From Kitasatospora papulosa (GTDB lineage Bacteria; Actinomycetota; Actinomycetes; Streptomycetales; Streptomycetaceae): a stretch of 64,000 bases of DNA. Positions 51,003 to 59,910 of the stretch are shown one piece after another; within the stretch, counting starts at the first letter, position 1; each line of letters starts with the position of its first letter. The translations under genes were made by a program, and so were the position numbers. The stretch spans positions 62,001 through 126,000 of the forward strand of contig NZ_JNYQ01000002.1 of the NCBI RefSeq assembly GCF_000717245.1, given 5' to 3'. A model generated the notes under the pieces. That model had not been told where the DNA came from. It was given only the letters and a program-made list of their open reading frames with translations, and made no database searches.

Positions 51003-54000
51003 TCAGCGGCGCGGCTTGCGCCCGCCCCGCCCGGAACCGCCCTGATCGTCGTCGCGGTCACCGAGCAGTTCGTCCGCCAGTGACGGCAGATCGTCGAGCG
51101 GCGTCTCCTCGGCCCAGTCGGAACGCGGCCGCTTCCGACGGTCACGGGGGTCCTGCCCCGCCTGCGGATCGTCGCTCACCTGCGGCAGTTCACGCGTGCG
51201 CTCGTTCTCGCTCTCGGCGCCGGAGGCCCGGCGCTCGTCACGGAACACGCCCGGCGGCACCCGGTCCGAAGGGCTCTCGTCCCGCACGGGCCGCAGCACC
51301 GCGGTCTCGTCCGCGTCACGCACGGGCGGCAGCACGGCCGTCTCGTCGGCGTCGCGCGCCGGAGGCTCGGGCCGGACGACCGGCACGGGCTGCGTGATCT
51401 CGTTCGGATTCACGACCGGCGTCGGGACGGTGAGCTCGTTGTCCGGAACAGCCGATCCGGACGGCCGGGAACCGGACCGGCCGGACTGCTGGGAACGCCG
51501 CGCGGCGGCGTCCGCCGCGGCCTTCTCGGCACGGGCGGCCGCCTCGGCCTCGGCGCGGCGGCGGGCCTCCTCGGACCTCAGCAGCGCCTCCTCCGCCTTG
51601 CGCTGCTTCTCCAGGCGCAGTTCCTCCGCCTCCTTGCGCAGCCGCGCCTCTTCCTGGGCCTGCTGGCGCAGCCGCTCCTGCTCGGCCTCGCGCACCCGTT
51701 CCTCGGCTTCGAGACGGGCGCGCTCCTCCTCGGCACGGCGACGGGCCTCCTCGGCACGCTGCCGGGCCTCCTCCGCCTGCCGCTCGGCCTCGCGCTGCCG
51801 CGCCTCTTCCTCCTCGCGGCGCTTGCGTTCTTCTTCCTCGGCACGGAGCTTGGCGAGCTGAGCCTGCCGCTCACGCTCCAGGCGCTCCTCCTCGGCCTTG
51901 CGCGCGGCCTCTTCCTCCGCCTTGCGCCGGGCCTCCTCCTCGGCCGCCTTGCGGGCCTCCTCCTGGGCCTTGATCTCGGCCTCGGAGAGGGGCAGGAGCC
52001 GGTCGAGCCGGTGGCGGACGACCGTGGTGATCGCTTCCGCCTCCTGTCCGGCGTCCACCACCAGGTAGCGGGCCGGGTCGGCCGCCGCGAGGGTGAGGAA
52101 ACCGGAACGGACCCGGTCGTGGAACTCGGCGGGCTCGGACTCCAGCCGGTCGGGCGCCTCGGTGAAGCGTTCCCGTGCCGTCTGCGGATCCACGTCCAGA
52201 AGCACCGTCAGATGCGGTACGAGCCCACTCGTCGCCCAGCGCGAGATCCTGGCGATCTCGGTCGGGGCGAGGTCCCGGCCGGCACCCTGGTAGGCGACGG
52301 ACGAGTCGATGTAGCGGTCCGAGATGACGATCGCGCCGCGCTCCAGCGCCGGCCGGACGACCGAGTCCACGTGCTCCGCCCGGTCGGCGGCGTACAGCAG
52401 CGCCTCCGCGCGGTTGGACAGGCCGGCCGACGAGACGTCCAGCAGGATCGAACGCAGCCGCTTGCCGATCGGGGTGGCCCCCGGCTCGCGCGTCACGACG
52501 ACCTCGTGGCCCTTGGCACGGATCCATTCGGCGATCGCCTCGACCTGGGTGGACTTGCCGGCTCCGTCGCCACCCTCCAGGACGAGGAAGAAACCGTTCG
52601 CCGCGGGGGTGACCGCGGGGTCGCCGCCGCGCAGCGCCTCACGCAGGTCGCGGCGCAGCGGGACACCGGAACGGTCGTCGGTCTTCGCGAGGACGATCAC
52701 CGCGACGGGAAGCAGGAGCGCGCCGATGAGCATCAGCGCGAAGGCGGCGCCTCCGTGCGCGAAGACGAAGTCGCCGGATCCCAGCCGGTGCCGGCCGATC
52801 GCGGCGGCGAGCAGCGGGCCGCCCACCGCGCCGAGCGCGACCAGAACCCGGACGACCGCCTGGAGGTGCTCGGTGTTCCTGGCCTGCCGGGAGGCCTCCG
52901 TCTCCTGGGCGATGACGGCGTGCCCGATGTGAGCGGCGACCCCTGCGGCGTAACCGGCGAGCAGCGCGATCAGCAGCCCGGTGGCCGTGTCCGGTACCAG
53001 GCCGAGCGCGAGCAGCGCCACGCCCGTGACGGCGACCGCCAGAGCGAGCAGGCGGCGCCGCGACAGGGCGGGCAGCACCTTCCGCGCGGTACGGATACCG
53101 AGGGCGGTGCCCCCGCTCAGGGCCAGGATCAGCAGGGCGAACGTGGCCGGTCCGCCGCCGAGGTCGGAGGCGTGGAGCACGGAGACGGCGGCCGCGGCGG
53201 CGATGGCGCCCGCGACCGCGGAACACGCGGCGACGACCAGCGGGATGGTGCCGGTGCGGCCCTTGTCGGTGCCCGCTCCGGCGGTCGGCCGGCGCAGACC
53301 CTCCAGGGGCGAGCGCGGGCGGGGCGTCCGGGTGGCCGGGAACTGGAGGAAGTACAGGGTCGAGACGGAGGCGGAGAAGAGTCCCGCCGCGATGTAGGAG
53401 CCGAGGGCTGCCTGGTGGAAGGAGAACCAGTCGAAGCCGGTACCCAGAAGTTCACCGATCAGCGCGGCGACCACCAGCACGGCCGCGGCCGCGGGCACCG
53501 CCAGGAAGTTCGTCCGCAGGGAGAGCCTGCGGAAGGCGTCGAGGTGATCCGGCAGGGGGCGCACGGCGGCACCCTCCGGGGGCGGGGCGGGGAGCAGCGC
53601 GGGAGCGGCGCTCTCCTTGGCGATCGCCCACAGGCGTTCACCGGCACCCGCCACGAAGACGGTGATGAGGATCATCATGAGTGCCTTGTCCGGCATCCAG
53701 TCGATCCACAGCGGCGCGACGACCAGCAGGGCGAGCCGCAGCCCGTCCGTCCCGATCATCAGCCACCGCCGGTCGACCGGACCGCCGGGCGCGGTGAGCG
53801 CCGTCAGAGGCCCCAGGAGTACGGCTCCGAAGAGCACGGTGGAAAGGATCCGGGCACCGAACACGGCGGCGACGGCAAAGGCCGCCCCGCGGTATCCGGC
53901 GCCGAGTGAGCCCTCGAGGACCGCCGCTTGCAGCGACAGCAGCACAAGCACGAGAAGGGCGAGTGAATCGCCGATACTGCCGACGAGCTGGGCGCTCCAC

Positions 54001-54113
54001 AACCGCCGGAGCGGGGGAACACGCAACAGGGCTCGTACGGCGCGCTCGCGTGAGTCTGCGGCAAGTGTGTCGGAGGTGGGGCTCACGACCGGTGGCTGCT
54101 CGGCTCGCGTCAT
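51003..54113 (-). CDS. tmk: Thymidylate kinase fused to a transporter-like membrane domain and a long charged helix
   Basis: 1036 aa. Residues ~35-475 hold about twelve membrane spans of MFS character (LWSAQLVGSIGDSLALLVLV, then GPVDRRWLMIGTDGLR). Residues 507-710 are a complete dTMP kinase: P-loop EGGDGAGKST (513-522), DR(Y) motif DRYIDSS (599-605), REPGATPIG. Residues ~711-885 are a run of Glu, Ala, Arg and Lys, likely a single long helix or coiled coil. The tail is disordered, with a doubled DADETAVL motif and a GGSGRGGRKPRR end. dTMP kinase is essential; the fusion seems to be standard in Streptomyces from memory. ATG 54113. Confidence 0.92.
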   Translation of the reverse strand: MTRAEQPPVVSPTSDTLAADSRERAVRALLRVPPLRRLWSAQLVGSIGDSLALLVLVLLSLQAAVLEGSLGAGYRGAAFAVAAVFGARILSTVLFGAVLLGPLTALTAPGGPVDRRWLMIGTDGLRLALLVVAPLWIDWMPDKALMMILITVFVAGAGERLWAIAKESAAPALLPAPPPEGAAVRPLPDHLDAFRRLSLRTNFLAVPAAAAVLVVAALIGELLGTGFDWFSFHQAALGSYIAAGLFSASVSTLYFLQFPATRTPRPRSPLEGLRRPTAGAGTDKGRTGTIPLVVAACSAVAGAIAAAAAVSVLHASDLGGGPATFALLILALSGGTALGIRTARKVLPALSRRRLLALAVAVTGVALLALGLVPDTATGLLIALLAGYAAGVAAHIGHAVIAQETEASRQARNTEHLQAVVRVLVALGAVGGPLLAAAIGRHRLGSGDFVFAHGGAAFALMLIGALLLPVAVIVLAKTDDRSGVPLRRDLREALRGGDPAVTPAANGFFLVLEGGDGAGKSTQVEAIAEWIRAKGHEVVVTREPGATPIGKRLRSILLDVSSAGLSNRAEALLYAADRAEHVDSVVRPALERGAIVISDRYIDSSVAYQGAGRDLAPTEIARISRWATSGLVPHLTVLLDVDPQTARERFTEAPDRLESEPAEFHDRVRSGFLTLAAADPARYLVVDAGQEAEAITTVVRHRLDRLLPLSEAEIKAQEEARKAAEEEARRKAEEEAARKAEEERLERERQAQLAKLRAEEEERKRREEEEARQREAERQAEEARQRAEEARRRAEEERARLEAEERVREAEQERLRQQAQEEARLRKEAEELRLEKQRKAEEALLRSEEARRRAEAEAAARAEKAAADAAARRSQQSGRSGSRPSGSAVPDNELTVPTPVVNPNEITQPVPVVRPEPPARDADETAVLPPVRDADETAVLRPVRDESPSDRVPPGVFRDERRASGAESENERTRELPQVSDDPQAGQDPRDRRKRPRSDWAEETPLDDLPSLADELLGDRDDDQGGSGRGGRKPRR

Positions 54114-54194
54114 CCGCCCAGCCTATCGGCAGCGGCGCGGTGCCCGGGGGCCGCGTCCGAACATATGCCCACCGGGCACACGGGCCGCACGACG

Positions 54195-54249
54195 GGAACG
54201 CCGGAGGGGCCGGAAGGCCCGGGCAGGAGCCCGGCCCTTCCGGCGTTCC
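54195..54249 (-). terminator. Terminator after topA
   Basis: Arms GGAACGCCGG (54195-54204) and CCGGCGTTCC (54240-54249) extended by further near-perfect pairs to a stem of about 19 bp. It lies 121 bp past the topA stop and about 80 bp before the tmk start. Confidence 0.65.
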
Positions 54250-54369
54250 GTGTGTGTCCGCAGCCGCTGCCTCCGCCCGCACGGACGGTGGCAGCGGCGG
54301 CCGGTGATCCTCGCCGCCCGGCGGACGATCAGCTCACCGCGCAGGGCGGCCGCACGGCCGGACCGGGCC

Positions 54370-57237
54370 TCAGCCCTCGTCGGAGGAAGCCGTGGCGGTC
54401 TTCTTCGCCGCGGCCGTCGCCTTCTTCGCGGGCGCCTTCTTGGCGGTCGTCGTCTTCTTGGCGGCCGTCGTCTTGGTGGCCGCGGTCTTCTTGGCGGTCG
54501 CCTTCTTGGCCGTGGTCGCCTTCTTGGCCGTGGCCTTCTTGGCCGGAGCCTTCTTGGCGGTCTTCTTCTTCGCCGGCCCCTTGGCCCGCTTCTCGGCGAG
54601 CAGCTCGTAGCCGCGCTCCGGCGTGATGGCCTCGACACTGTCGTCGGTCCGCAGCGTCGCGTTGGTCTCACCGTCGGTGACGTACGCGCCGAACCGGCCG
54701 TCCTTGACGACCACCGGGGCGCCGCTCACGGGGTCCGTGCCCAGTTCCTTCAGCGGCGGCTTGGCGGCGGCCCGCCCGCGCTGCTTCGGCTGGGCGTAGA
54801 TCGCGAGCGCCTCGTCGAGCGTGATGTCGAAGAGCTGCTCCTCGGACGTCAGCGAACGCGAGTCCGTGCCCTTCTTCAGGTACGGGCCGTAGCGGCCGTT
54901 CTGCGCGGTGATCTCGACACCTTCGGCGTCCTCGCCGACCACGCGCGGCAGCGACATCAGCTTGAGCGCGTCGGCGAGCGTCACCGTGTCGAGCGACATC
55001 GACTTGAAGAGGGACGCGGTCCGCGGCTTCACCGCGTTCTTGCCCGTCTTCGGCGTGCCCTCGGGCAGCACCTCGGTGACGTACGGACCGTAGCGCCCGT
55101 CCTTCGCGATGATCTGGTTTCCGCTGACCGGGTCGGCGCCGAGTTCGAAGTCTCCGCTCGGCTTGGCCAGCAGTTCCTCCGCGAGTTCCACGGACAGCTC
55201 GTCGGGCGCCAGGTCCTCCGGCACGTCGGCGCGCTGGTGGCCCTCGGAGTCCTTGTCGCCCCGCTCGATGTACGGGCCGTACCGGCCGACACGGAGCTTG
55301 ATGTCGTTACCGACGGGGAACGAGGAGATCTCGCGGGCGTCGATCGCGCCCAGGTCGGTCACCAGCTCCTTCAGACCACCGAGGTGGTCACCGTCGCCGT
55401 TGCCCGCGTCGGAGGCCTTGCCGGCCCCGGCCGTGTCGTCGTCCGCGCCGAAGTAGAACCGCCGCAGCCACGGCACGGACTGGGCCTCACCCCGCGCGAT
55501 GCGGTCGAGGTCGTCCTCCATGCGGGCGGTGAAGTCGTAGTCGACGAGCCGGCCGAAGTGCTTCTCCAGCAGGTTGACCACGGCGAACGAGAGGAACGAC
55601 GGCACCAGGGCCGTGCCCTTCTTGAACACGTAGCCGCGGTCCAGGATGGTGCCGATGATCGAGGCGTACGTCGACGGACGGCCGATCTCGCGCTCTTCCA
55701 GCTCCTTGACCAGCGAGGCCTCGGTGTAGCGGGCCGGAGGCTTCGTCGCGTGACCGTCGACCGTGACCTCGTCGGCGGTCAGCGCGTCGCCCTCGGCGAC
55801 CTGGGGCAGCCGGCGCTCACGGTCGTCCAGCTCGGCGTTGGGGTCGTCCGCGCCTTCGACGTACGCCTTCATGAAGCCGTGGAAGGTGATCGTCTTGCCG
55901 GACGCGGAGAACTCGGCGTCCCGGCCGTCGCTCGCCCGGCCACCGATCTTCACCGTGACGGAGTTACCCGTGGCGTCCTTCATCTGGGAGGCGACGGTCC
56001 GCTTCCAGATCAGTTCGTAGAGCCGGAACTGGTCACCGGTGAGACCGGTCTCCGCGGGGGTGCGGAAGCGGTCGCCGGAGGGGCGGATCGCCTCGTGCGC
56101 CTCCTGCGCGTTCTTGACCTTGCCGGCGTACGTGCGCGGCTTGTCGGGCAGGTAGTTCGCCCCGTACAGCTGCGTGACCTGCGCCCGGGCCGCGGAGACC
56201 GCGGTGTCCGAGAGGGTCGTGGAGTCCGTACGCATGTAGGTGATGAAGCCGTTCTCGTACAGCTTCTGCGCCACCTGCATCGTCGCCTTGGCCCCGAAGC
56301 CCAGCTTCCGGCTCGCCTCCTGCTGGAGGGTCGTCGTGCGGAAGGGCGCGTACGGCGAGCGGCGGTACGGCTTCGACTCGACCGAGCGGACCGCGAACGT
56401 GGAGTCGGCGAGCGCCGCGGCCAGGGCGCGGGCGTTCGTCTCGTCCAGGTGCAGCGTCTGGGCGGAGCCCTGTTTGAGCTGTCCGTCGGGGCCGAAGTCG
56501 CGGCCCTGGGCGATACGGCGCCCGTCGACCGCGCTGAGGCGGGCGGTGAGCGTCGAGGGGTCGGAGGCGTCACCGGTGCGGCCGGTGGCGAAGGTGCCGG
56601 TCAGGTCCCAGTACTCGGCGGAACGGAAGGCGATGCGTTCGCGCTCCCGCTCGACCACGAGACGGGTGGCGACGGACTGCACCCGGCCCGCGGACAGCCG
56701 CGGCATGACCTTCTTCCACAGGACCGGCGAGACCTCGTAGCCGTAGAGGCGGTCGAGGATGCGGCGGGTCTCCTGGGCGTCGACCATGCGCTGGTTGAGC
56801 TCGCGCGGGTTGGCGACGGCGGCACGGATCGCGTCCTTGGTGATCTCGTGGAAGACCATCCGGTGGACCGGGACCTTGGGCCGCAGGACTTCCTGGAGGT
56901 GCCACGCGATGGCTTCGCCCTCGCGGTCCTCATCGGTGGCGAGGAAGAGTTCGTCGGATTCGGCGAGGAGCTGCTTGAGCTTCCTGACCTGGGCCTTCTT
57001 GTCTGCGTTGACGACGTAGATCGGCTGGAAGTCGTTTTCGACGTCCACACCGAGGCGGCGTACCTCACCCGTGTACTCGTCCGGCACCTCGGCGGCGCCG
57101 TTCGGCAGGTCGCGGATGTGCCCGACGCTCGCCTCGACGACGTATCCGGGGCCGAGGTAGCCCTTGATCGTCTTCGCCTTGGCAGGCGACTCGACAATGA
57201 CGAGTCGGCGGCCTGCGGTTTCGCTGGTCGGGGACAA
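54370..57237 (-). CDS. topA: DNA topoisomerase I with lysine-rich tail
   Basis: 955 aa from TTG 57237 (GGAGAG ten bases upstream). Type IA enzyme that relaxes negative supercoils. Toprim VIVESPAKAKTIKGYLG (Glu16) and TDEDREGE (101-108), active Tyr334 in FITYMRTDST, HEAIRPSG. The C-terminal region has four or five GRYGPY/GRFGAYV modules instead of cysteine zinc fingers, and a final ~70 residues of KKA, AKK and APAKK units of histone-H1 type, which in Streptomyces increase DNA binding and processivity. Monocistronic. Confidence 0.95.
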   Translation of the reverse strand: MSPTSETAGRRLVIVESPAKAKTIKGYLGPGYVVEASVGHIRDLPNGAAEVPDEYTGEVRRLGVDVENDFQPIYVVNADKKAQVRKLKQLLAESDELFLATDEDREGEAIAWHLQEVLRPKVPVHRMVFHEITKDAIRAAVANPRELNQRMVDAQETRRILDRLYGYEVSPVLWKKVMPRLSAGRVQSVATRLVVERERERIAFRSAEYWDLTGTFATGRTGDASDPSTLTARLSAVDGRRIAQGRDFGPDGQLKQGSAQTLHLDETNARALAAALADSTFAVRSVESKPYRRSPYAPFRTTTLQQEASRKLGFGAKATMQVAQKLYENGFITYMRTDSTTLSDTAVSAARAQVTQLYGANYLPDKPRTYAGKVKNAQEAHEAIRPSGDRFRTPAETGLTGDQFRLYELIWKRTVASQMKDATGNSVTVKIGGRASDGRDAEFSASGKTITFHGFMKAYVEGADDPNAELDDRERRLPQVAEGDALTADEVTVDGHATKPPARYTEASLVKELEEREIGRPSTYASIIGTILDRGYVFKKGTALVPSFLSFAVVNLLEKHFGRLVDYDFTARMEDDLDRIARGEAQSVPWLRRFYFGADDDTAGAGKASDAGNGDGDHLGGLKELVTDLGAIDAREISSFPVGNDIKLRVGRYGPYIERGDKDSEGHQRADVPEDLAPDELSVELAEELLAKPSGDFELGADPVSGNQIIAKDGRYGPYVTEVLPEGTPKTGKNAVKPRTASLFKSMSLDTVTLADALKLMSLPRVVGEDAEGVEITAQNGRYGPYLKKGTDSRSLTSEEQLFDITLDEALAIYAQPKQRGRAAAKPPLKELGTDPVSGAPVVVKDGRFGAYVTDGETNATLRTDDSVEAITPERGYELLAEKRAKGPAKKKTAKKAPAKKATAKKATTAKKATAKKTAATKTTAAKKTTTAKKAPAKKATAAAKKTATASSDEG

Positions 57238-57516
57238 CTTCGCTCTTCTCTCCGGTCGGCACTCGTGGGCATCCGGGCAGCGTTCTGGCGCTGCCCGCGG
57301 TGCTGTCGCTGCGGAGTGTGACGGTACAACCCGCCCCCGTGTCAAACGGCAAAAGCCCGCAACGGCCACTCGAACGGTAACCCGACTTCCGCCATTCCTG
57401 CCGCCCGGACCGCCCGGCCCACCCCTCACAGGGCTGTGGCCCGCGGGCCCCTGAGGCTTGCCGGGGGAGCTGCCGGACTGCTGTCGGACGGCCACCGGAC
57501 CTGCCGGACGGACGGA

Positions 57517-57714
57517 TCAGACGCGGGTGAGGCACCACACGCCGAGAACGAGGAAGAGTACGCCGAAGAGCGTGGCCAGAACGGTGGAGGCGACGGGGCT
57601 CACACCGAGAGCCACCGGCGCGCGCTGGATGGTGCGCGCCCCGGTCCAGACGAGGAGGGCGGTGCCGAACAACGCGAATGCCGCACCGGCGAAGACCGCG
57701 GTGACGCTCTCCAT
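57517..57714 (-). CDS. Small membrane protein (65 aa)
   Basis: 65 aa with two membrane spans (VFAGAAFALFGTALLVWTGA and VLATLFGVLFLVLGVWCL) joined by RTIQRAPVALGVSPVAST. ATG 57714 has GAGGGG seven bases upstream, which supports this start. No family name comes to mind. It lies upstream of topA on the same strand, about 280 bp away. Confidence 0.7.
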   Translation of the reverse strand: MESVTAVFAGAAFALFGTALLVWTGARTIQRAPVALGVSPVASTVLATLFGVLFLVLGVWCLTRV

Positions 57715-58179
57715 GTCCGTACCCCTCACGCTCTTCCCCTCGGCTGCCGCCGCGGGCCCGTACGCCGCCGTGGCTCGCATGGCCCACATGGCCGTCGGAC
57801 TGTGCGGACGGCTCGGCAGAGGGGAGGCTGCCAGCCCGGGACGTCGTGGGTACGAACCCGGGATGAACGCCGCACGGCGGCCCGGCGTACCGGCAGGAGC
57901 GGAACCCCCGCACGGCGCACCGGAGTCGCGAGGGGAGAAGGGCGAGAAGCAGCCGCCCGGACAGGAACCGGGGCCCCGCCCGAGCGGCCGGGCTCCTGGA
58001 ACCGGAACCGGAACCGTCCCGGACACGCCGGGCAGCCGAAAGCGGAAACGGCCCGATCGACCGGGCAACCGGAAGCGGAACCGGTCCGAGCGGCCGGGCG
58101 CCCGGACGCGGAACCGGTCCGAGCGGCCGGGCGCCCGGATGCGGCCGGGAAGGCGTTCACGGCCGGCTGCGCCGTCTGA
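57715..58179. repeat. Gap between small membrane protein and methyltransferase genes, with 33-bp repeats
   Basis: 465 bp without a gene I would support. Three 33-bp units stand in a row at 58042-58074, 58075-58107 and 58108-58140; the last two differ in one base (GCGGAACCGGTCCGAGCGGC..), the first is diverged. The period would allow an 11-residue coding repeat, but no frame here has a start, RBS and normal composition. Otherwise nothing is evident. Confidence 0.75.
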
Positions 58180-59682
58180 TCACCGCACGGGCTCCAGAAA
58201 GCCTTCCTCGACCAGCAGCCGGATCGCCTGCGGGGTGCGGTCGCGCAGCAGCACCGGGTCCTCGGCCATCAACTGGGCGATGGCGTCCAGGATCCTGCCC
58301 GCGGGCAGCGAACCGTCACACACACCCGCGAACCCCGCGCCGACGGCGTCGACCTTGGTGGCCCGGCGCATTCCACGGTGCTGACGCAGCACCACATGCT
58401 CGGGGTCCTCGGCGCCCGGCAGCCCGACCTGCTCCTGCACGACCTCCTCGGCAAGGGTGAAGTGCGCGGAGAGGAGGGCCGCGTCGTCGTGCTCACGCAG
58501 GTAGTCCTGGCGTGCGAAATGCGCCTCCACGGCCGACCCGAGGGGCTGTTCCACCGCGTGCGGCCACTCCTCGGCCACGATCGAGGGATTCACGGCCGCG
58601 GCGGCGGACTTCCGGAGTGTGATCCATCCGAAGCCGACAGCCCTGGTGCTGCGGGCCTCGAACTCGTCCAGCCAGGCTTCGTACCGCTCGGCGTACAGGT
58701 CGGGATCCGTGCGGTGGTCGCCGCTGTCCCGCAGCCACAGCTCGGCGTACTGGGTGACGTCCTGCACCTCGCGCTGCACGATCCAGGCGTCGCAGCCGGC
58801 AGGCACCCAGGAGCGCACCCGGTCCTGCCATTCCTCACCCTCCACGTGCTGCCAGTTGGCGAGGAACTGCGCGTAACCGCCTTCGGCGAGGTGTTCCCCG
58901 GCCTGCTGCACGAGAGTCCGGCACAGATCGTCACCTCCCATGCCTCCGTCGCGGTACGTCAGTCTCGCGCCCGGCGAGATGACGAAGGGCGGGTTGGACA
59001 CGATGAGGTCGAACGTCTCCGCACCGACGGGGTCGAAGAGGGACCCCTCCCGAAGGTCGGCGGGGGCCGCTCCGGACAGGGCAAGGGTCAGACGGGTGAA
59101 TTCCAGAGCGCGCGGATTGACGTCCGTGGCGGTGACCCGGCCGGCGTGCGAGGCGGCGTGCAGGGCCTGGATCCCGGAACCCGTGCCGAGGTCGAGCGCC
59201 GAGGTGACGGGCTTGCGCACCGTGATCCCGGCGAGCGTGGTGGAGGCCCCGCCGACGCCGAGCACGACGCCCTCCTCGTGCGAGCCGATGCCACCGGCAC
59301 CGCCGACGGCGCATCCCAGGTCGGAGACGATGAACCAGTCCTGCCCCTCGGGCCCGCCGTAAGGACGGACATCGACGGTGGCGCGGACCAGGTCTCCCTC
59401 GTGGACCACCCAGCCGTCGGCCACGCACTCCTCCAACGGGAGCGCCGCGGCGGCCGCGGCGGCCGGCACGGGGCGCTGCAGCAGGAACAGCCGCACCAGC
59501 GTGTCGAGCGGCGAGTCCCCGCGGGTGGCCCGGAGAGCCGGGACGGTCTCGCTTCGGGCGAGCGCGGCGTAGGCGGGCGCGCCGAGCCGTTCGAGGAGGC
59601 CATCGGCGGTGAACGCGGCGGCGGTCAGGGCTTCGCGGAGCCGGGCGGCGGATTCGGACGCGGGGAGGCTGGTCGTACTCAC
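58180..59682 (-). CDS. Class I SAM methyltransferase, HemK/RsmC-like, N6-type motif
   Basis: 500 aa. An N-terminal helical part (REALTAAAFTADGLLERLGA), then SAM motif I as ALDLGTGSGIQALHAA, TDVNPRALEF, and the catalytic SNPPFVIS of methyltransferases that modify planar amino groups (adenine N6, guanine N2 or glutamine N5). The C-terminal ~170 residues form an extra domain (WPHAVEQPLGSAVEAHFARQ) of no assigned role. The length with this tail is typical of the actinobacterial group. GTG 59682; weak RBS. rRNA or release factor are possible substrates, not decided. Confidence 0.85.
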   Translation of the reverse strand: MSTTSLPASESAARLREALTAAAFTADGLLERLGAPAYAALARSETVPALRATRGDSPLDTLVRLFLLQRPVPAAAAAAALPLEECVADGWVVHEGDLVRATVDVRPYGGPEGQDWFIVSDLGCAVGGAGGIGSHEEGVVLGVGGASTTLAGITVRKPVTSALDLGTGSGIQALHAASHAGRVTATDVNPRALEFTRLTLALSGAAPADLREGSLFDPVGAETFDLIVSNPPFVISPGARLTYRDGGMGGDDLCRTLVQQAGEHLAEGGYAQFLANWQHVEGEEWQDRVRSWVPAGCDAWIVQREVQDVTQYAELWLRDSGDHRTDPDLYAERYEAWLDEFEARSTRAVGFGWITLRKSAAAAVNPSIVAEEWPHAVEQPLGSAVEAHFARQDYLREHDDAALLSAHFTLAEEVVQEQVGLPGAEDPEHVVLRQHRGMRRATKVDAVGAGFAGVCDGSLPAGRILDAIAQLMAEDPVLLRDRTPQAIRLLVEEGFLEPVR

Positions 59683-59796
59683 CCGACCATTGTGGCCGCT
59701 CCCGCCGACAACGGCAGCGGCCCGGCGCCCCACGAGGGGCGGCCGGGCCGCTGTGAGCGCGTCCACGCCGGGCCTGCTCGCCGCACTACGGCGTCC

Positions 59797-59910
59797 CGCT
59801 GCTGCGGCTTCCCGTCACCATGACTTCTCGCTGCTGCGGCTTCCCGTCGCTGTGCGTCCCGCCGCTACGACTTCCCGTCCCTGAGGGCCTCGCCGCTACG
59901 ACTTCTCGCT
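59797..59910. repeat. Degenerate tandem repeat of 31-32 bp, four units, over the lipoprotein stop
   Basis: Units start at 59797, 59829, 59860 and 59891 (CGCTGCTGCGGCTTCCCGTC or CGCCGCTACGACTTCCCGTC). The last overlaps the final codons and TAG stop of the lipoprotein gene. Confidence 0.8.

Noticed and set aside
53617..57321. A 1234-codon open frame on the plus strand
   Set aside because: It is the mirror of tmk and topA; its protein is low-complexity and has no family motif.
57238..57495. Longer TopA start upstream of 57237
   Set aside because: The added residues are Arg/Gly/Pro-rich with no similarity to the family; TTG 57237 has a GGAGAG site and the expected N-terminus.
57726..58160. A 144-codon minus-strand frame with an 11-residue repeat
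   Set aside because: Arg/Pro/Ala/Gly-only composition, no RBS, and the repeats explain the open frame.
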